DNA of 45,744 nt from Pelagibius litoralis (GTDB lineage: Bacteria; Pseudomonadota; Alphaproteobacteria; Kiloniellales; DSM-21159): positions 1 to 45,744 of the forward strand of contig JARFRB010000139.1 in assembly GCA_029287455.1 (NCBI GenBank). Reading direction: 5' to 3'. The translations under genes were made by a program, and so were the position numbers. Position 1 is the first letter of the stretch. Each line of letters begins with the position of its first letter. The notes beneath the pieces are model-generated. The model made no database searches and was not told the origin of the DNA. It saw only the letters and a program-made list of their open reading frames with translations. This document shows positions 24,620 through 33,498 of the stretch, piece by piece.

Positions 24620-26761
24620 GTGAAAATACGCCTTCACCTCGGTGTCACCGCCGCCTTTACCGCCGTCACTTTGCTGATGATTGGGGCCGTCGTGGCCTAT
24701 CTGTTTTACAGCAGCCGCGAGCTCGCAGTGAGCACGGCGAGGTCGGAGATGATCGCAGCTCGGGCTCAAACCGAATCCGAGCTCTTGAATTTTATTCTCC
24801 AGACGGGACGCATCGTGCGGACGACCGCAAAGATGGTGGAGGCTTTTTCCGAAACCGTGAGTTCGCCCGAAGGCATGGGTGTGCTCTACAGTCAGATTGA
24901 GAGCCTCAACCATTACTACGGCCTCTATTTTGGCCTTGAGGAGAGCGGGGCGTTTTATCAGATCGTCAAGGTTCCCCATGATCTGAAACTGCTCGGACCT
25001 CGCGACGCACCCATCCCGGAGAAGACGCGAATTCTTCTCCGGAGCATCGCTGCCGAGGGCGGTGGTCGAACGGAGCGGTATTCCTACCAAACGGATTGGG
25101 GACGCGAGATTGGGAATGACAGTGGCCTCACCAACTTCGATCCTCGGACACGTCCTTGGTATGAGGGCGCGGCCGAGCGAGACGGGGTCTTCGTCACTGG
25201 TATCTATCGCTTCGAAAGCACTGGCCGGCCGGGGATTACCTTTGCTCACCGAGTCGTTGACCGCGATGGGAAATTGATAGGTGTTGTCGGCGCGGACCTT
25301 ACAATGGGCAAGGTTATCGAGATTCTCGACAATCTTCGAATTGGAAAAGAGGGTCAAGTTTTCCTGCTAAACCCCTCGGGCCCGCTTATCGCGCAAAGCG
25401 GGACGCGCCAAAGCGGAGAAGGCTTGACCTTTGCCGGTATGGACTCAGAGGAACAATCCGCAACTTACAATCCTATTGTCGCGGCGGCGATCTCCACGTG
25501 GCTTCGAGATCGGCGAGAGTTCTTCGATTTCGAGGTCGAAGCCGGTGGCGAGGGCCGAACGTTTCTCGCGTCCGCGGCACCGCTGCCGGAGGTTTTTGGC
25601 ATTCACCCCACGCTTGGCTTCATCGTGCCCGAGGACGAATTCGTCGGGGCGATCAAAAGGTCCACCAGCAAAGTGCTGCAAATTAGTGCCGTGATTCTCG
25701 TGGTTGCGATCGTGGTGACAATCTTTGTCTCGCGTCTGTTGAGCCGTCATCTGAGAGTTGTCGCCAGTGAAGCCGGTCGGATCAGCAACTTCGAGCTCGA
25801 GGATGATTTCCGAATTCACTCGAACATTTATGAAGTAAACGAGCTAAGTTCGGCGGTGAAGAATATGAAAGTCGGTTTGCGCAGTTTCGGCGCGTACGTG
25901 CCGACGGATCTCGTGCGCGCTATTCTTTCGGGCGGAAAAGGTGTGACAGTCGGCGGGACCGCGCGAGAGCTTTCGATCCTATTCTCGGACATCGAAGGGT
26001 TCACGGCAAAGACCGAAAATCTCGATCCCGAATCCCTGATGACCGACCTCTCCCGGTACTTCGAGGTGATGGAGAAGGAGATCACAGCTCACAAGGGGAC
26101 TGTCGACAAATACATCGGCGATGCGATCATGGCCATCTGGAACGCGCCGCTGGAAGATGCCGATCATGTCGCAAATGCTTGTCGCGCCTTGCTCGCTTGC
26201 CGCACCGCGGAAGGTAAGCTCAATAGAGAAGTAAAATCGTCCCGTTTGCTTCCGGTTCGGACACGGTTTGGTCTGCACTGTGGGCGAGTGGTGATCGGCA
26301 ATGTCGGCTCGCTCTCACGCATGCAATACACGGCAATCGGCGATACGGTGAACCTGGCCTCGCGCATCGAGAGCCTAAACAAGCAGTACGGCACCGACTC
26401 CCTTGTCACCGAACCCGTCGTTGCTCACGCTGGAGAGTCTTTCGTCTTCCGCGAAGTCGACGTTGTGTCCCCGGCCGGCACGAGCAGGCCGATCAAGATT
26501 TTTGAGCTGGTTTGCGAGATCGGCCCAAACGGCATCAATCCCTTGAGTGAAGAAAACAAACGGGAATTGCTGTCGTGGAAAGCTTGCTATGGCTTGTATG
26601 TCGATCGGAATTGGGGGGCGGCGCTCCAAGCCTTCGAAGCGCATTTGCAGGAAACTTCAAGACCGACCCTCGTTGAAACCTACATCGATCGGTGCCGCGG
26701 CTTCATGGCCAATCCGCCTGCCGAAGACTGGGACGGCGCATTCATCTTCGACGCCAAATAA
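24620..26761 (+). CDS. Membrane adenylate cyclase with Cache sensor and HAMP
   Basis: 713 residues. A first membrane helix (about 8-31) is followed by a periplasmic double-Cache sensor (about 35-335; the motif DPRTRPWYEGA and GVVGADLTM are typical). Then come a second helix (about 350-375, ISAVILVVAIVVTIFVS), a HAMP linker, and a class III cyclase domain (about 445-620). The cyclase has both metal Asp (SILFSDIEGFT, KYIGDAIMAIW), the adenine-selecting Lys in DKYIGD and Asp in YTAIGDTVNLASR, so cAMP is the likely product. A signal-sensing cyclase: ligand outside, second messenger inside. The start is GTG at 24620 with AGAAGA just upstream. It ends 11 bases from the convergent zur. Confidence 0.9.
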   Translation: MKIRLHLGVTAAFTAVTLLMIGAVVAYLFYSSRELAVSTARSEMIAARAQTESELLNFILQTGRIVRTTAKMVEAFSETVSSPEGMGVLYSQIESLNHYYGLYFGLEESGAFYQIVKVPHDLKLLGPRDAPIPEKTRILLRSIAAEGGGRTERYSYQTDWGREIGNDSGLTNFDPRTRPWYEGAAERDGVFVTGIYRFESTGRPGITFAHRVVDRDGKLIGVVGADLTMGKVIEILDNLRIGKEGQVFLLNPSGPLIAQSGTRQSGEGLTFAGMDSEEQSATYNPIVAAAISTWLRDRREFFDFEVEAGGEGRTFLASAAPLPEVFGIHPTLGFIVPEDEFVGAIKRSTSKVLQISAVILVVAIVVTIFVSRLLSRHLRVVASEAGRISNFELEDDFRIHSNIYEVNELSSAVKNMKVGLRSFGAYVPTDLVRAILSGGKGVTVGGTARELSILFSDIEGFTAKTENLDPESLMTDLSRYFEVMEKEITAHKGTVDKYIGDAIMAIWNAPLEDADHVANACRALLACRTAEGKLNREVKSSRLLPVRTRFGLHCGRVVIGNVGSLSRMQYTAIGDTVNLASRIESLNKQYGTDSLVTEPVVAHAGESFVFREVDVVSPAGTSRPIKIFELVCEIGPNGINPLSEENKRELLSWKACYGLYVDRNWGAALQAFEAHLQETSRPTLVETYIDRCRGFMANPPAEDWDGAFIFDAK

Positions 26762-26772
26762 CTCTTGCTTGA

Positions 26773-27183
26773 TCACGCTGCCTGACAGCCGCGGCAGATA
26801 CCGCGGAGTTCGATCGTGGATTTTGTGAGGGAGAATTGCGTGTCACGTGCCAACGCCGCGACCCGCTTTGTTAGAGAGTCGTCTGTGATCTCAAAGACTT
26901 GCCCGCAATTCTCACAGATCATGAACGCAGTTTTCTCATGCGGTTCGCCGCCGGGGTGGCGGCAAGCGACAAAGGCGTTCAGGCTTTCGAGTTTATGGAC
27001 GAGACCGAATTCGACCAGCTTGTCCAGAGCGCGGTAGACCTGAGGTGGCGACCGAACACCGTGATCGCGCAATTGGTCCAGGATCTCATAGGCGGAGAGC
27101 GGGCCATCGACTTTCGACAACTCCCCCATCACCAGCAATTGGTTCCTTGTGAGATGGTTGGTGCTACCGACGCTTTCGCTCAT
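26773..27183 (-). CDS. zur: Zinc uptake regulator Zur (Fur family)
   Basis: A 136-residue Fur-family repressor. It has a winged-helix N-domain (LSAYEILDQL, PPQVYRALDKLVEFGLVHKL), a His/Cys metal-sensing region (CRHPGGEPHEKTAF) and two structural Cys pairs, CENC (about 88) and CRGC (about 129). I call it Zur and not Fur from its place in a zinc-transport operon. ATGA overlaps the znuB stop by 4 bases, so it is translationally coupled to znuB and should autoregulate the operon through the dyad upstream of znuC. The frame remains open far upstream to 27966, but that part is antisense shadow of znuB. Confidence 0.93.
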   Translation of the reverse strand: MSESVGSTNHLTRNQLLVMGELSKVDGPLSAYEILDQLRDHGVRSPPQVYRALDKLVEFGLVHKLESLNAFVACRHPGGEPHEKTAFMICENCGQVFEITDDSLTKRVAALARDTQFSLTKSTIELRGICRGCQAA

Positions 27184-28037
27184 GCCCCTGGCCCTGTGGG
27201 AGGCGTCTCGCTGATTCCATCGCCCCCTTTGCGTGGCCCTTTTCGCATCAAGGACCATGGTAGGGAGAACTGAGAAAGGACAAACAGAACAAGGGCGGCG
27301 ACGACGATGCTCGGGCCGGCAGGGGTGTCCCACTCTAGCGAGCCAAATAATCCGCCTAACACACTCGCAGCGCCGATAAGTGCAGCGAGAACAGCCATTT
27401 GTTCGGGGCCGGAGGCAAATGAACGGGCCGTGGCCGCGGGAATGATCAGAAGGGCGGTTATCAGGAGAACGCCGACGATCTTCATGGATATGGCGATAAC
27501 CGCGGCCATCAGCAGCATGAAGACAATGTTCGCCTGCTCGGGTTTCATGCCTTCGGCTTGGGCGAGCTCCAGGTTCACCGTGGCCGCGAACAGCGGGCGC
27601 CAGACAGCCGCGAGCGTGGCCAGGACCACCACGCCTCCGCCCCAGATAACGGCGATATCGGACTTGGACACGGCGAGGATATCGCCAAACAAGAAGCCCA
27701 TGAGGTCTATTCGCACCCAAGCCATGAAAGCGAGCACCACAAGGCCTACGGCCAAGGCGGAATGAGCGAGAAGCCCGAGCAGCGCGTCGGCCGAAAGCGC
27801 GGCCCGGCGCTGCAAAAGCAGAAGCGCTAAAGCAACGCAGGCAGAGACCGCGAAGACTGCGAGCGTGATGTTGACCTCGAAGAGCAAGGCCAGGGCTACC
27901 CCCAGCAGCGCGGCGTGGGACAGGGTGTCGCCGAAATAGGCGAGGCGCCGCCAGACGATGAAACATCCAAGCGGACCGGCGACAAGCGCCACGCCAACGC
28001 CCGCGACGAGCGCGCGGGTGAAGAAATCGTCAAGCAT
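27180..28037 (-). CDS. znuB: Zinc ABC transporter permease ZnuB
   Basis: An inner-membrane permease of 285 residues with about eight hydrophobic segments, member of the ABC-3 (zinc/manganese) family. It begins MLDDFFTRALVAGVG and contains the family stretch FGDTLSHAALLGVALAL. The ATG at 28037 has GGAGG 8 bases upstream and overlaps the znuC stop by 8 bases. A longer frame to 28280 would overlap znuC heavily. It pairs with ZnuC and the divergent ZnuA to import zinc. Confidence 0.94.
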   Translation of the reverse strand: MLDDFFTRALVAGVGVALVAGPLGCFIVWRRLAYFGDTLSHAALLGVALALLFEVNITLAVFAVSACVALALLLLQRRAALSADALLGLLAHSALAVGLVVLAFMAWVRIDLMGFLFGDILAVSKSDIAVIWGGGVVVLATLAAVWRPLFAATVNLELAQAEGMKPEQANIVFMLLMAAVIAISMKIVGVLLITALLIIPAATARSFASGPEQMAVLAALIGAASVLGGLFGSLEWDTPAGPSIVVAALVLFVLSQFSLPWSLMRKGPRKGGDGISETPPTGPGA

Positions 28038-28875
28038 CCCGGTCGCCTCCATTATGGGGCTGCAATTGCTTGGAAGGGTGATGCACTTGCGTATCGTCGG
28101 AGGGGTCGAACGTTGACACCGTGCCGTCACTTTGCTGCACCCGCCCATCGGGCAGGTGGGTGTGATCGTGATGATGCTCGTAGACGGCAAGTGTCGGGGC
28201 GGCACGCGCGCCGAATAGTGCTTTGTATTCTTCGCTCGACGCCACCGCGGACGGAGTTCCAGCGCAGCAGACGTGCCCATTGAGGCATAATACGCGGTCG
28301 GTCGCCGCCATCACCACATGGAGATCATGCGAGATCAGCAGGATCCCGCACTGGAGGGTGTCGCGGATGCGCTTGATCAGATCGTAAAGGGCGATTTCGC
28401 CGGTGAAGTCGACGCCCTGAACCGGTTCGTCCAACACCAGAAATTCCGGCTTGCGTGCTATGGCCCGTGCGAGAAGCACGCGCTGGAACTCACCACCGGA
28501 GAGTGTTCTGACCTCCGCTCGCGCCAGGTGAGTTATCCCAGTCGCTTCCATTGCCTCCATGGCCTCGCCTTTGCTTACGCGCCCGGTCAGGTGCAGGAAG
28601 CGGCCCACGCTCAGGGGCAGCGTCCAGTCGATGGTGACTTTCTGTGGAACGTAGGCGACTTTAAGGCCGGGGCGCCGAGAGACCGAGCCTTCGTCTGGCT
28701 TCAAGACCCCCAGAGCAATCTTGGCGGTCGTCGTCTTGCCGGAGCCGTTGGGCCCGATCAAGGTTACGATCTCCCCCGGATCCAAGCTCAGGGAAACCCC
28801 GTGCACAAGCCATCGGTTCGTGCGCCACACGCCAATGTTGTCCAATGTAACGAGAGTTTGTGGTGGTTTCAGCAT
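28030..28875 (-). CDS. znuC: Zinc ABC transporter ATP-binding protein ZnuC
   Basis: An ATPase of 281 residues. Walker A GPNGSGKTT (about 42), signature LSGGEFQRVLLARA (about 124) and Walker B EFLVLDEPVQGVD (about 143) are intact. The C-terminal tail is His-rich (EHHHDHTHLPDGR and later HHP), common in ZnuC proteins and possibly zinc-sensing. The frame is open to an ATG at 28959, but that codon lies beside the Zur-box dyad and would start translation inside the operator. MLKPPQTLVTLDNI at 28875 is the natural start, though no good ribosome site is seen there. First gene of znuC-znuB-zur. Confidence 0.92.
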   Translation of the reverse strand: MLKPPQTLVTLDNIGVWRTNRWLVHGVSLSLDPGEIVTLIGPNGSGKTTTAKIALGVLKPDEGSVSRRPGLKVAYVPQKVTIDWTLPLSVGRFLHLTGRVSKGEAMEAMEATGITHLARAEVRTLSGGEFQRVLLARAIARKPEFLVLDEPVQGVDFTGEIALYDLIKRIRDTLQCGILLISHDLHVVMAATDRVLCLNGHVCCAGTPSAVASSEEYKALFGARAAPTLAVYEHHHDHTHLPDGRVQQSDGTVSTFDPSDDTQVHHPSKQLQPHNGGDRDA

Positions 28876-28944
28876 CGCGACGACAGGGTTGAACGGGCTA
28901 TGCAATTCGCCTGGAAACATATATCGACACGCTGTATCCCATAC

Positions 28945-28957
28945 GTTATAGCATAAC
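28945..28957. promoter_or_regulatory. Zur-box-like operator between znuC and znuA
   Basis: GTTAT-AGC-ATAAC is a perfect 5+5 inverted repeat in the short gap between divergent znuC and znuA. It resembles the AT-rich TGTTATANNATAACA-type Zur sites of proteobacteria. One site can repress both promoters when zinc is ample. The assignment rests on pattern and position. Confidence 0.75.
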
Positions 28958-29014
28958 ACAATTCATTCTTTCAAAGCTTCACGATTCAATGCTCGCCAGG
29001 CAACGGAGACCGAA

Positions 29015-30100
29015 ATGCGTATCGCCCAGTCTTTCCTTCTTGCCTCCTCATTGCTTGCAACAAGCGCTTTCGTGGCGCGCGCAGAGATCAATGTGGTCGC
29101 GTCCATCAAGCCCGTTCACTCGCTTGTCGCCGCCGTCATGGAGGGTGTTGATCAGCCCAGCCTGCTTGTCGAGGGCGCCGGTTCGCCGCACACCTACGTC
29201 ATGAAGCCGTCGCAGGCGGCGATGCTGGAGGGAGCGGACCTGGTCTTCTGGATCGGTCCCCAAATTGAGTCATTCCTCGAAAAGCCTCTCGAAACTCTTC
29301 CTGCCAATGCCAGAACCGTCGAGCTTTTGGATGCGCATGGGCTCTTGAAGATGGAATTGCGCGAGGGTGGTGCCTTCGAGGCCCACGCGCATGAAGATGA
29401 GCACGGCCATGATGAACATGACCATGCTGAACATGGTCATGCCGAGCACGGGGATCATGACAGCGAACATGAGCAGGAAGCGAAGGCCGCTCACGACCAC
29501 GACCACGACCACGAAGAGGAGCACGATCATGGCGAAAAGGAAGAACATGCCGAATCGGATCATGACCACGGCCACGGGGAATTCGATGCGCATGTCTGGC
29601 TAGATCCCGTCAACGCCAAGGTGCTGGTTCAAGAGATCGAGGAAGCTCTGGCGGACGTCGATCCGGCCAACGCGGCGGCATACGAGGCTAATGCTAAGGC
29701 CGTCATGGCCCGGTTGGACGCGCTCACGGCGGAGACCACCGCGTCCCTCCAGCCGGTCAAGGACAAGGGCTTCATTGTTTTTCACGACGCCTATCAGAAC
29801 TTCGAGCACCGCTTCGGCTTGACGGCATTGGGGGCGATCACCGTTTCGCCGGAGGTTATGCCGGGTGCCGCGCGGGTGAGCGAACTGCGCGCAAAGGTGC
29901 AAGAACTCGACGCGACTTGCGTCTTCTCCGAACCGCAGTTCGAGCCCAAGCTCGTCGCCACCATCACCGAAGGCACCTCCGCGAAATCCGGCGTGCTCGA
30001 CCCGCTCGGTGCGTCGCTGCAGGACGGCCCGGACCTCTACTTCAACCTGATTCGCGACATGGCGGCGTCGTTCCGGGACTGCCTGTCCGAAGCGAGCTGA
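29015..30100 (+). CDS. znuA: Zinc ABC transporter substrate-binding protein ZnuA
   Basis: A 361-residue periplasmic binding protein of the cluster A-1 (zinc) family. Signal peptide MRIAQSFLLASSLLATSAF ends near ARAE. The zinc-ligand His lies in AGSPHTYVMKPSQ, then HVWLDP, then the later FHDAYQNFEHRFG. A long His/Asp/Glu loop spans about residues 124-192 and is richer in His than many homologues; it is thought to capture or sense zinc. GGAG lies 6 bases before the ATG. Divergent from znuCB-zur and under the same dyad. Confidence 0.95.
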   Translation: MRIAQSFLLASSLLATSAFVARAEINVVASIKPVHSLVAAVMEGVDQPSLLVEGAGSPHTYVMKPSQAAMLEGADLVFWIGPQIESFLEKPLETLPANARTVELLDAHGLLKMELREGGAFEAHAHEDEHGHDEHDHAEHGHAEHGDHDSEHEQEAKAAHDHDHDHEEEHDHGEKEEHAESDHDHGHGEFDAHVWLDPVNAKVLVQEIEEALADVDPANAAAYEANAKAVMARLDALTAETTASLQPVKDKGFIVFHDAYQNFEHRFGLTALGAITVSPEVMPGAARVSELRAKVQELDATCVFSEPQFEPKLVATITEGTSAKSGVLDPLGASLQDGPDLYFNLIRDMAASFRDCLSEAS

Positions 30101-30383
30101 CGTCGGATAGAACCGGCGGAACCGGCGCGGGCAGGATGCCCGCCCCTCGCGAAGGCGCCTGAGTGAGATGCCGCGGTTTCCAAGAACACAACCACCCGAA
30201 GCGTCATTGGGCTGACAGGCGCTCCGGCGATCTCCTTCTCTTCCCGTCGCCGATCGCTCATCCCCGTCATGCCTGGTCCAGCCGCCTTGTGAGTATTCCC
30301 ACTGACCTCCCTCCCGTTCTCGGGCGACCATTCTCGCGAAACTCAAAAGAGGGTAGCGGCGGATTGAGTCAGGGAGGCTCGGG

Positions 30384-31415
30384 ATGCTCGACCGACTCAT
30401 CGCGGAGTGCCTTGGATCGCGGCTTGTGGTGCGTGGAGGGCGGCTTTCGCGGCTGGCGTGCGCGGTGGCCTTACTCTCGCTGCCTCTGGCTTGCAGCAAC
30501 ACCGGGGTCCCGGAATTCCAGGCCTATCAGGCGGCCTACATCCGCGCGGACTCGACCGGCCAAGCGGTACTCGACCGCCTGGCCGTTGCCGAGAGGCAGG
30601 TTTTCGAGTTAAGCCAGGCGCCGCTTGCGGTAAATACGGTAGGCTTCTCACCGACCCACGCGCGCTACTTCGTCCAGACCGTCGATCCACCGGCAACGCA
30701 TCTGCTGCGGCGTTCCCTGGGGATCGTCGCGAACTACAATGCGGCTCTCGGCGGCTTGGCCAGCGGCGAGACCGCCGAAGCCATGGCCGCGCGCCTTGTC
30801 CAAATCGGAAACACGGCGATTTCCCTTGGGGCACAGTTCGCGGGGCCCGTCACCGGCGGGGCGTCCGGCCTGGCCGTTGACGCCACACCGCTCTCGGCGC
30901 CCTTAAACGCCCTGAAGCCACTCGCCAAGGAAGCGTTGGAGCTAAAGACGCTGGCGGAATTCCGCGAAAGGCTGCTCCAGGACGCAGGCACAATGGACGA
31001 TGTTCTCGCCGGGCTGATTGAAATCACCGGCAACGTCCCCAAACGCCCGGAGTCGGGCGGCGCGCCCTCGGATCCAAGGCAATCTGACGCAGGCATTGGG
31101 GAGCCCCTGCCATGCAAGGGGATAGAGACGACTGCGTCGATCTTCTGCGTGATGATCGAGCCGGTCATCGACCGGGCGGATGACATCACATTCGAAAAAC
31201 TGACCGAGGAGGAGGTCGCGCGGATCGAGAATATCCGTGTGCTGTTGGCTAGCTGGGTTGTGCTGCTCGAGGAATCGCGCTTGGCGCTGGCGGCCGCGGT
31301 GGAGGCGGTTCGGGCCGGCGGGCAGGCCGGATCGGCGACCTTGCTGACAACGCTCACGGACCTCGACCTGATTGTCCGCGAAGTGCGCACGACGCTCGCG
31401 ACGGGCGCCAACTGA
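30384..31415 (+). CDS. Lipoprotein of unknown function
   Basis: 343 residues. A long basic n-region leads to hydrophobic LACAVALLSLPLACS, a fit to the lipobox with Cys near residue 37. The rest is alanine/leucine-rich and helical (SGETAEAMAARLVQIGN, EALELKTLAEFRERLL), without a recognised domain; two late Cys (PCKGIE, IFCVMIE) could pair. GGAGG lies 7 bases before the ATG. It is 24 bases upstream of the peptidoglycan hydrolase gene, on the same strand, so they are probably co-expressed. It may be an envelope partner or a protective protein for the hydrolase (inference). Confidence 0.75.
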   Translation: MLDRLIAECLGSRLVVRGGRLSRLACAVALLSLPLACSNTGVPEFQAYQAAYIRADSTGQAVLDRLAVAERQVFELSQAPLAVNTVGFSPTHARYFVQTVDPPATHLLRRSLGIVANYNAALGGLASGETAEAMAARLVQIGNTAISLGAQFAGPVTGGASGLAVDATPLSAPLNALKPLAKEALELKTLAEFRERLLQDAGTMDDVLAGLIEITGNVPKRPESGGAPSDPRQSDAGIGEPLPCKGIETTASIFCVMIEPVIDRADDITFEKLTEEEVARIENIRVLLASWVVLLEESRLALAAAVEAVRAGGQAGSATLLTTLTDLDLIVREVRTTLATGAN

Positions 31416-31439
31416 CTCATGTGACTGGGAGATTGGCGA

Positions 31440-33257
31440 ATGTCCACAGCCCTTTCCCGCATTCGGGAACTCAAGGAAAACACCCGGGAGGCCTATCTGC
31501 GCGCCGAGGCAGTGGGCGACAACGCGCTCATGGCGGAGCTGGAAGCGCTGTTCGAGGAGATCAAGCGCGCCGAAAAGCGGGTCATGCTCAACGATCTCGC
31601 TGTTTCCGCCGGTGCGATCGCCGCCCTTGCCGACCGTTTGGAGCAGGCGACGCGCGAGATGGATCGCGCTGTCGATACCTTCTTCGCCGACGACCTTCTG
31701 GCCGTGGCCAGAGATCTCGGCGAGAGTGCCGGTGCCATCCACGATGCGCTGCGTCATGAGCGCGCGCCCGAAGCCCCCGGCGCGGAGGGCGCGGCCGTAT
31801 CGGATAGCGGCTGGCCGGCTTCGCGTGGACCCTCGATCCCACGGAAGCCCTCCGACTACGTCTCCGCTTTCGAAACCATCAAGCTCCGCCCCGAGTTCGT
31901 CGAGATGGCGGATGTTGCCGTCGACATCTTGGCTCATCCTGACAGCGCGCGCCGCTACAGGGCGGTCGAGCGGGAAACCGGTGTTCCTTGGTGGTTCGTC
32001 GCTATCCTCCACACAATGGAAACCAGCGGAAACTTCACGCGACACCTGCACAACGGTGATCCTCTCAACGCGCCGACCCTTCGCGAACCCGCGGGGCGCC
32101 CCGCGAACTGGCGCCCGGGGATGCGGTGGGAGGAGAGCGCCGCCGATGCGCTGACTGGCGGCGATCACAAGCTTGACACCTTCGACGATTGGTCGCTCGG
32201 AAAGGCGCTCGAGCGGATGGAGCGCTGGAACGGCCTTGGCTACCGGAACCGGGGGCTCATGAGTCCCTATCTCTGGAGCGGCTCCGAGTACTACGAGAAA
32301 GGCAAGTTTGTCGAGGATGGCAAGTTCGACCCTGAGTTCCCGTCGAGGCAGGTGGGCGGCGGCGTGCTCTCGAAACGCCTGAATGACCGCGGGTTCCTCT
32401 CGATCTCGGACTCCAGGAAGGCGATTTCTTCGCTGGCGCCCGCGGCGCTTGGCACCGAAGACCTCGATGCAATCGACTTTAGCCCTTTCCCCCACGCGCA
32501 AGCCGAGATCGCCTTTCCGCTTGCGGCGAACTCCGCCATCCGGATCGGTGCTGGGGGCGAAAACGTGCAGCGCGTTCAGGAATGGTGCTGCCTCCATTCG
32601 ATCCCCACGACGATCGATGGCGACTTTGGTGGCGGCACCGAGGGGAGCGTGAAGCGCTTTCAAAACCGCAACAGCCTCGCGGCGACCGGTGAGGTCGATC
32701 GGGAAACCTGGTTGCTGCTGACACTCCCGATGCGGCGGGCCTTGGCACCTTTGGAAGATATGACCAATGCGGCCGAGGGCTTGATTCGAGTTGCCAGACG
32801 TCACCTGCTGCAGAAACCCGCGGAAGTCGGCGGCAACAACATGGGGCCTTGGGTCAGGCTCTACATGACCGGGCAGCACGGCGAAAACCAGCGCTGGTGC
32901 GCGGGTTTTGTTTGCGCCCTGTTTGCTCAGGCAGCTCGCGACATCGGCTTGAAACTGCCGTGGAAACGCCAGGTCAGTGTCGATACGCTCGTTGGCGACG
33001 CGAAGAGGGACGGGCGCTTCATCGCTGAGAACACACTGAGCGATCCAAACTTACGCCCATCGATCATTTCCCCGGGCACGCTTTTCGTGATCCGGGGCAA
33101 GCCCAACGATTGGACCCATGTGGGGATCGTCAGCGAGGCCCTGCCGCAAAAGTTCCGGACCATCGAGGGAAACACCAACGGCAGCAACGTCGACGGCGGA
33201 AACGCGCGCTCCTCGGAGCGGGAGTATTCCAAACGGGATTTCTTGAGGCTCGTTTGA
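31440..33257 (+). CDS. Peptidoglycan hydrolase: lysozyme-like, PG-binding and CHAP domains
   Basis: 605 residues with three cell-wall modules. About 1-110 is coiled-coil-like. About 155-320 is a lysozyme-like domain (VPWWFVAILHTMETSGNF with the probable catalytic Glu about 193, followed by HLHNGDPL). About 365-440 is a PG-binding_1 helix bundle (VQRVQEW, IDGDFGGGTEGSVKRFQ). About 475-605 is a CHAP amidase/endopeptidase domain with Cys in RWCAGFV (about 486), His in WTHVGIV (about 559) and IEGNTN. There is no Sec signal, so export must be by another route (for example type VI secretion or lysis) or through a partner. It follows the lipoprotein by 24 bases. Confidence 0.85.
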   Translation: MSTALSRIRELKENTREAYLRAEAVGDNALMAELEALFEEIKRAEKRVMLNDLAVSAGAIAALADRLEQATREMDRAVDTFFADDLLAVARDLGESAGAIHDALRHERAPEAPGAEGAAVSDSGWPASRGPSIPRKPSDYVSAFETIKLRPEFVEMADVAVDILAHPDSARRYRAVERETGVPWWFVAILHTMETSGNFTRHLHNGDPLNAPTLREPAGRPANWRPGMRWEESAADALTGGDHKLDTFDDWSLGKALERMERWNGLGYRNRGLMSPYLWSGSEYYEKGKFVEDGKFDPEFPSRQVGGGVLSKRLNDRGFLSISDSRKAISSLAPAALGTEDLDAIDFSPFPHAQAEIAFPLAANSAIRIGAGGENVQRVQEWCCLHSIPTTIDGDFGGGTEGSVKRFQNRNSLAATGEVDRETWLLLTLPMRRALAPLEDMTNAAEGLIRVARRHLLQKPAEVGGNNMGPWVRLYMTGQHGENQRWCAGFVCALFAQAARDIGLKLPWKRQVSVDTLVGDAKRDGRFIAENTLSDPNLRPSIISPGTLFVIRGKPNDWTHVGIVSEALPQKFRTIEGNTNGSNVDGGNARSSEREYSKRDFLRLV

Positions 33258-33498
33258 GCGGTTGGGCGGCTGGACGGTGCCGGCCGCATGGCCGGGCCTC
33301 ACGCCCAAAACCGGTGAGCGCAGGCGTTCCGGCGGTATGATGTGGGGGGGACCTGAGCTGTAAGGTCCGGTCGCGTCGGACACGGCTTGCCGAAGGATCG
33401 TCTCGAGAGGCACTATTCGGCCGTGGCGGCTGACGGTGCAGCGCTCGTGGCGCATTATCTTGGCCGTTCCTCCGGACAAAAGCTAATCCCTCGGTGCC

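Noticed and set aside
27184-27966. Long upstream extension of the zur frame
   Set aside because: It is the antisense shadow of znuB; the real Zur starts at 27183 with an ATGA overlap.
29367-29603. Repetitive His/Asp-coding DNA resembling a tandem repeat
   Set aside because: It is the His-rich loop of znuA; the codons vary and there is no regular unit.
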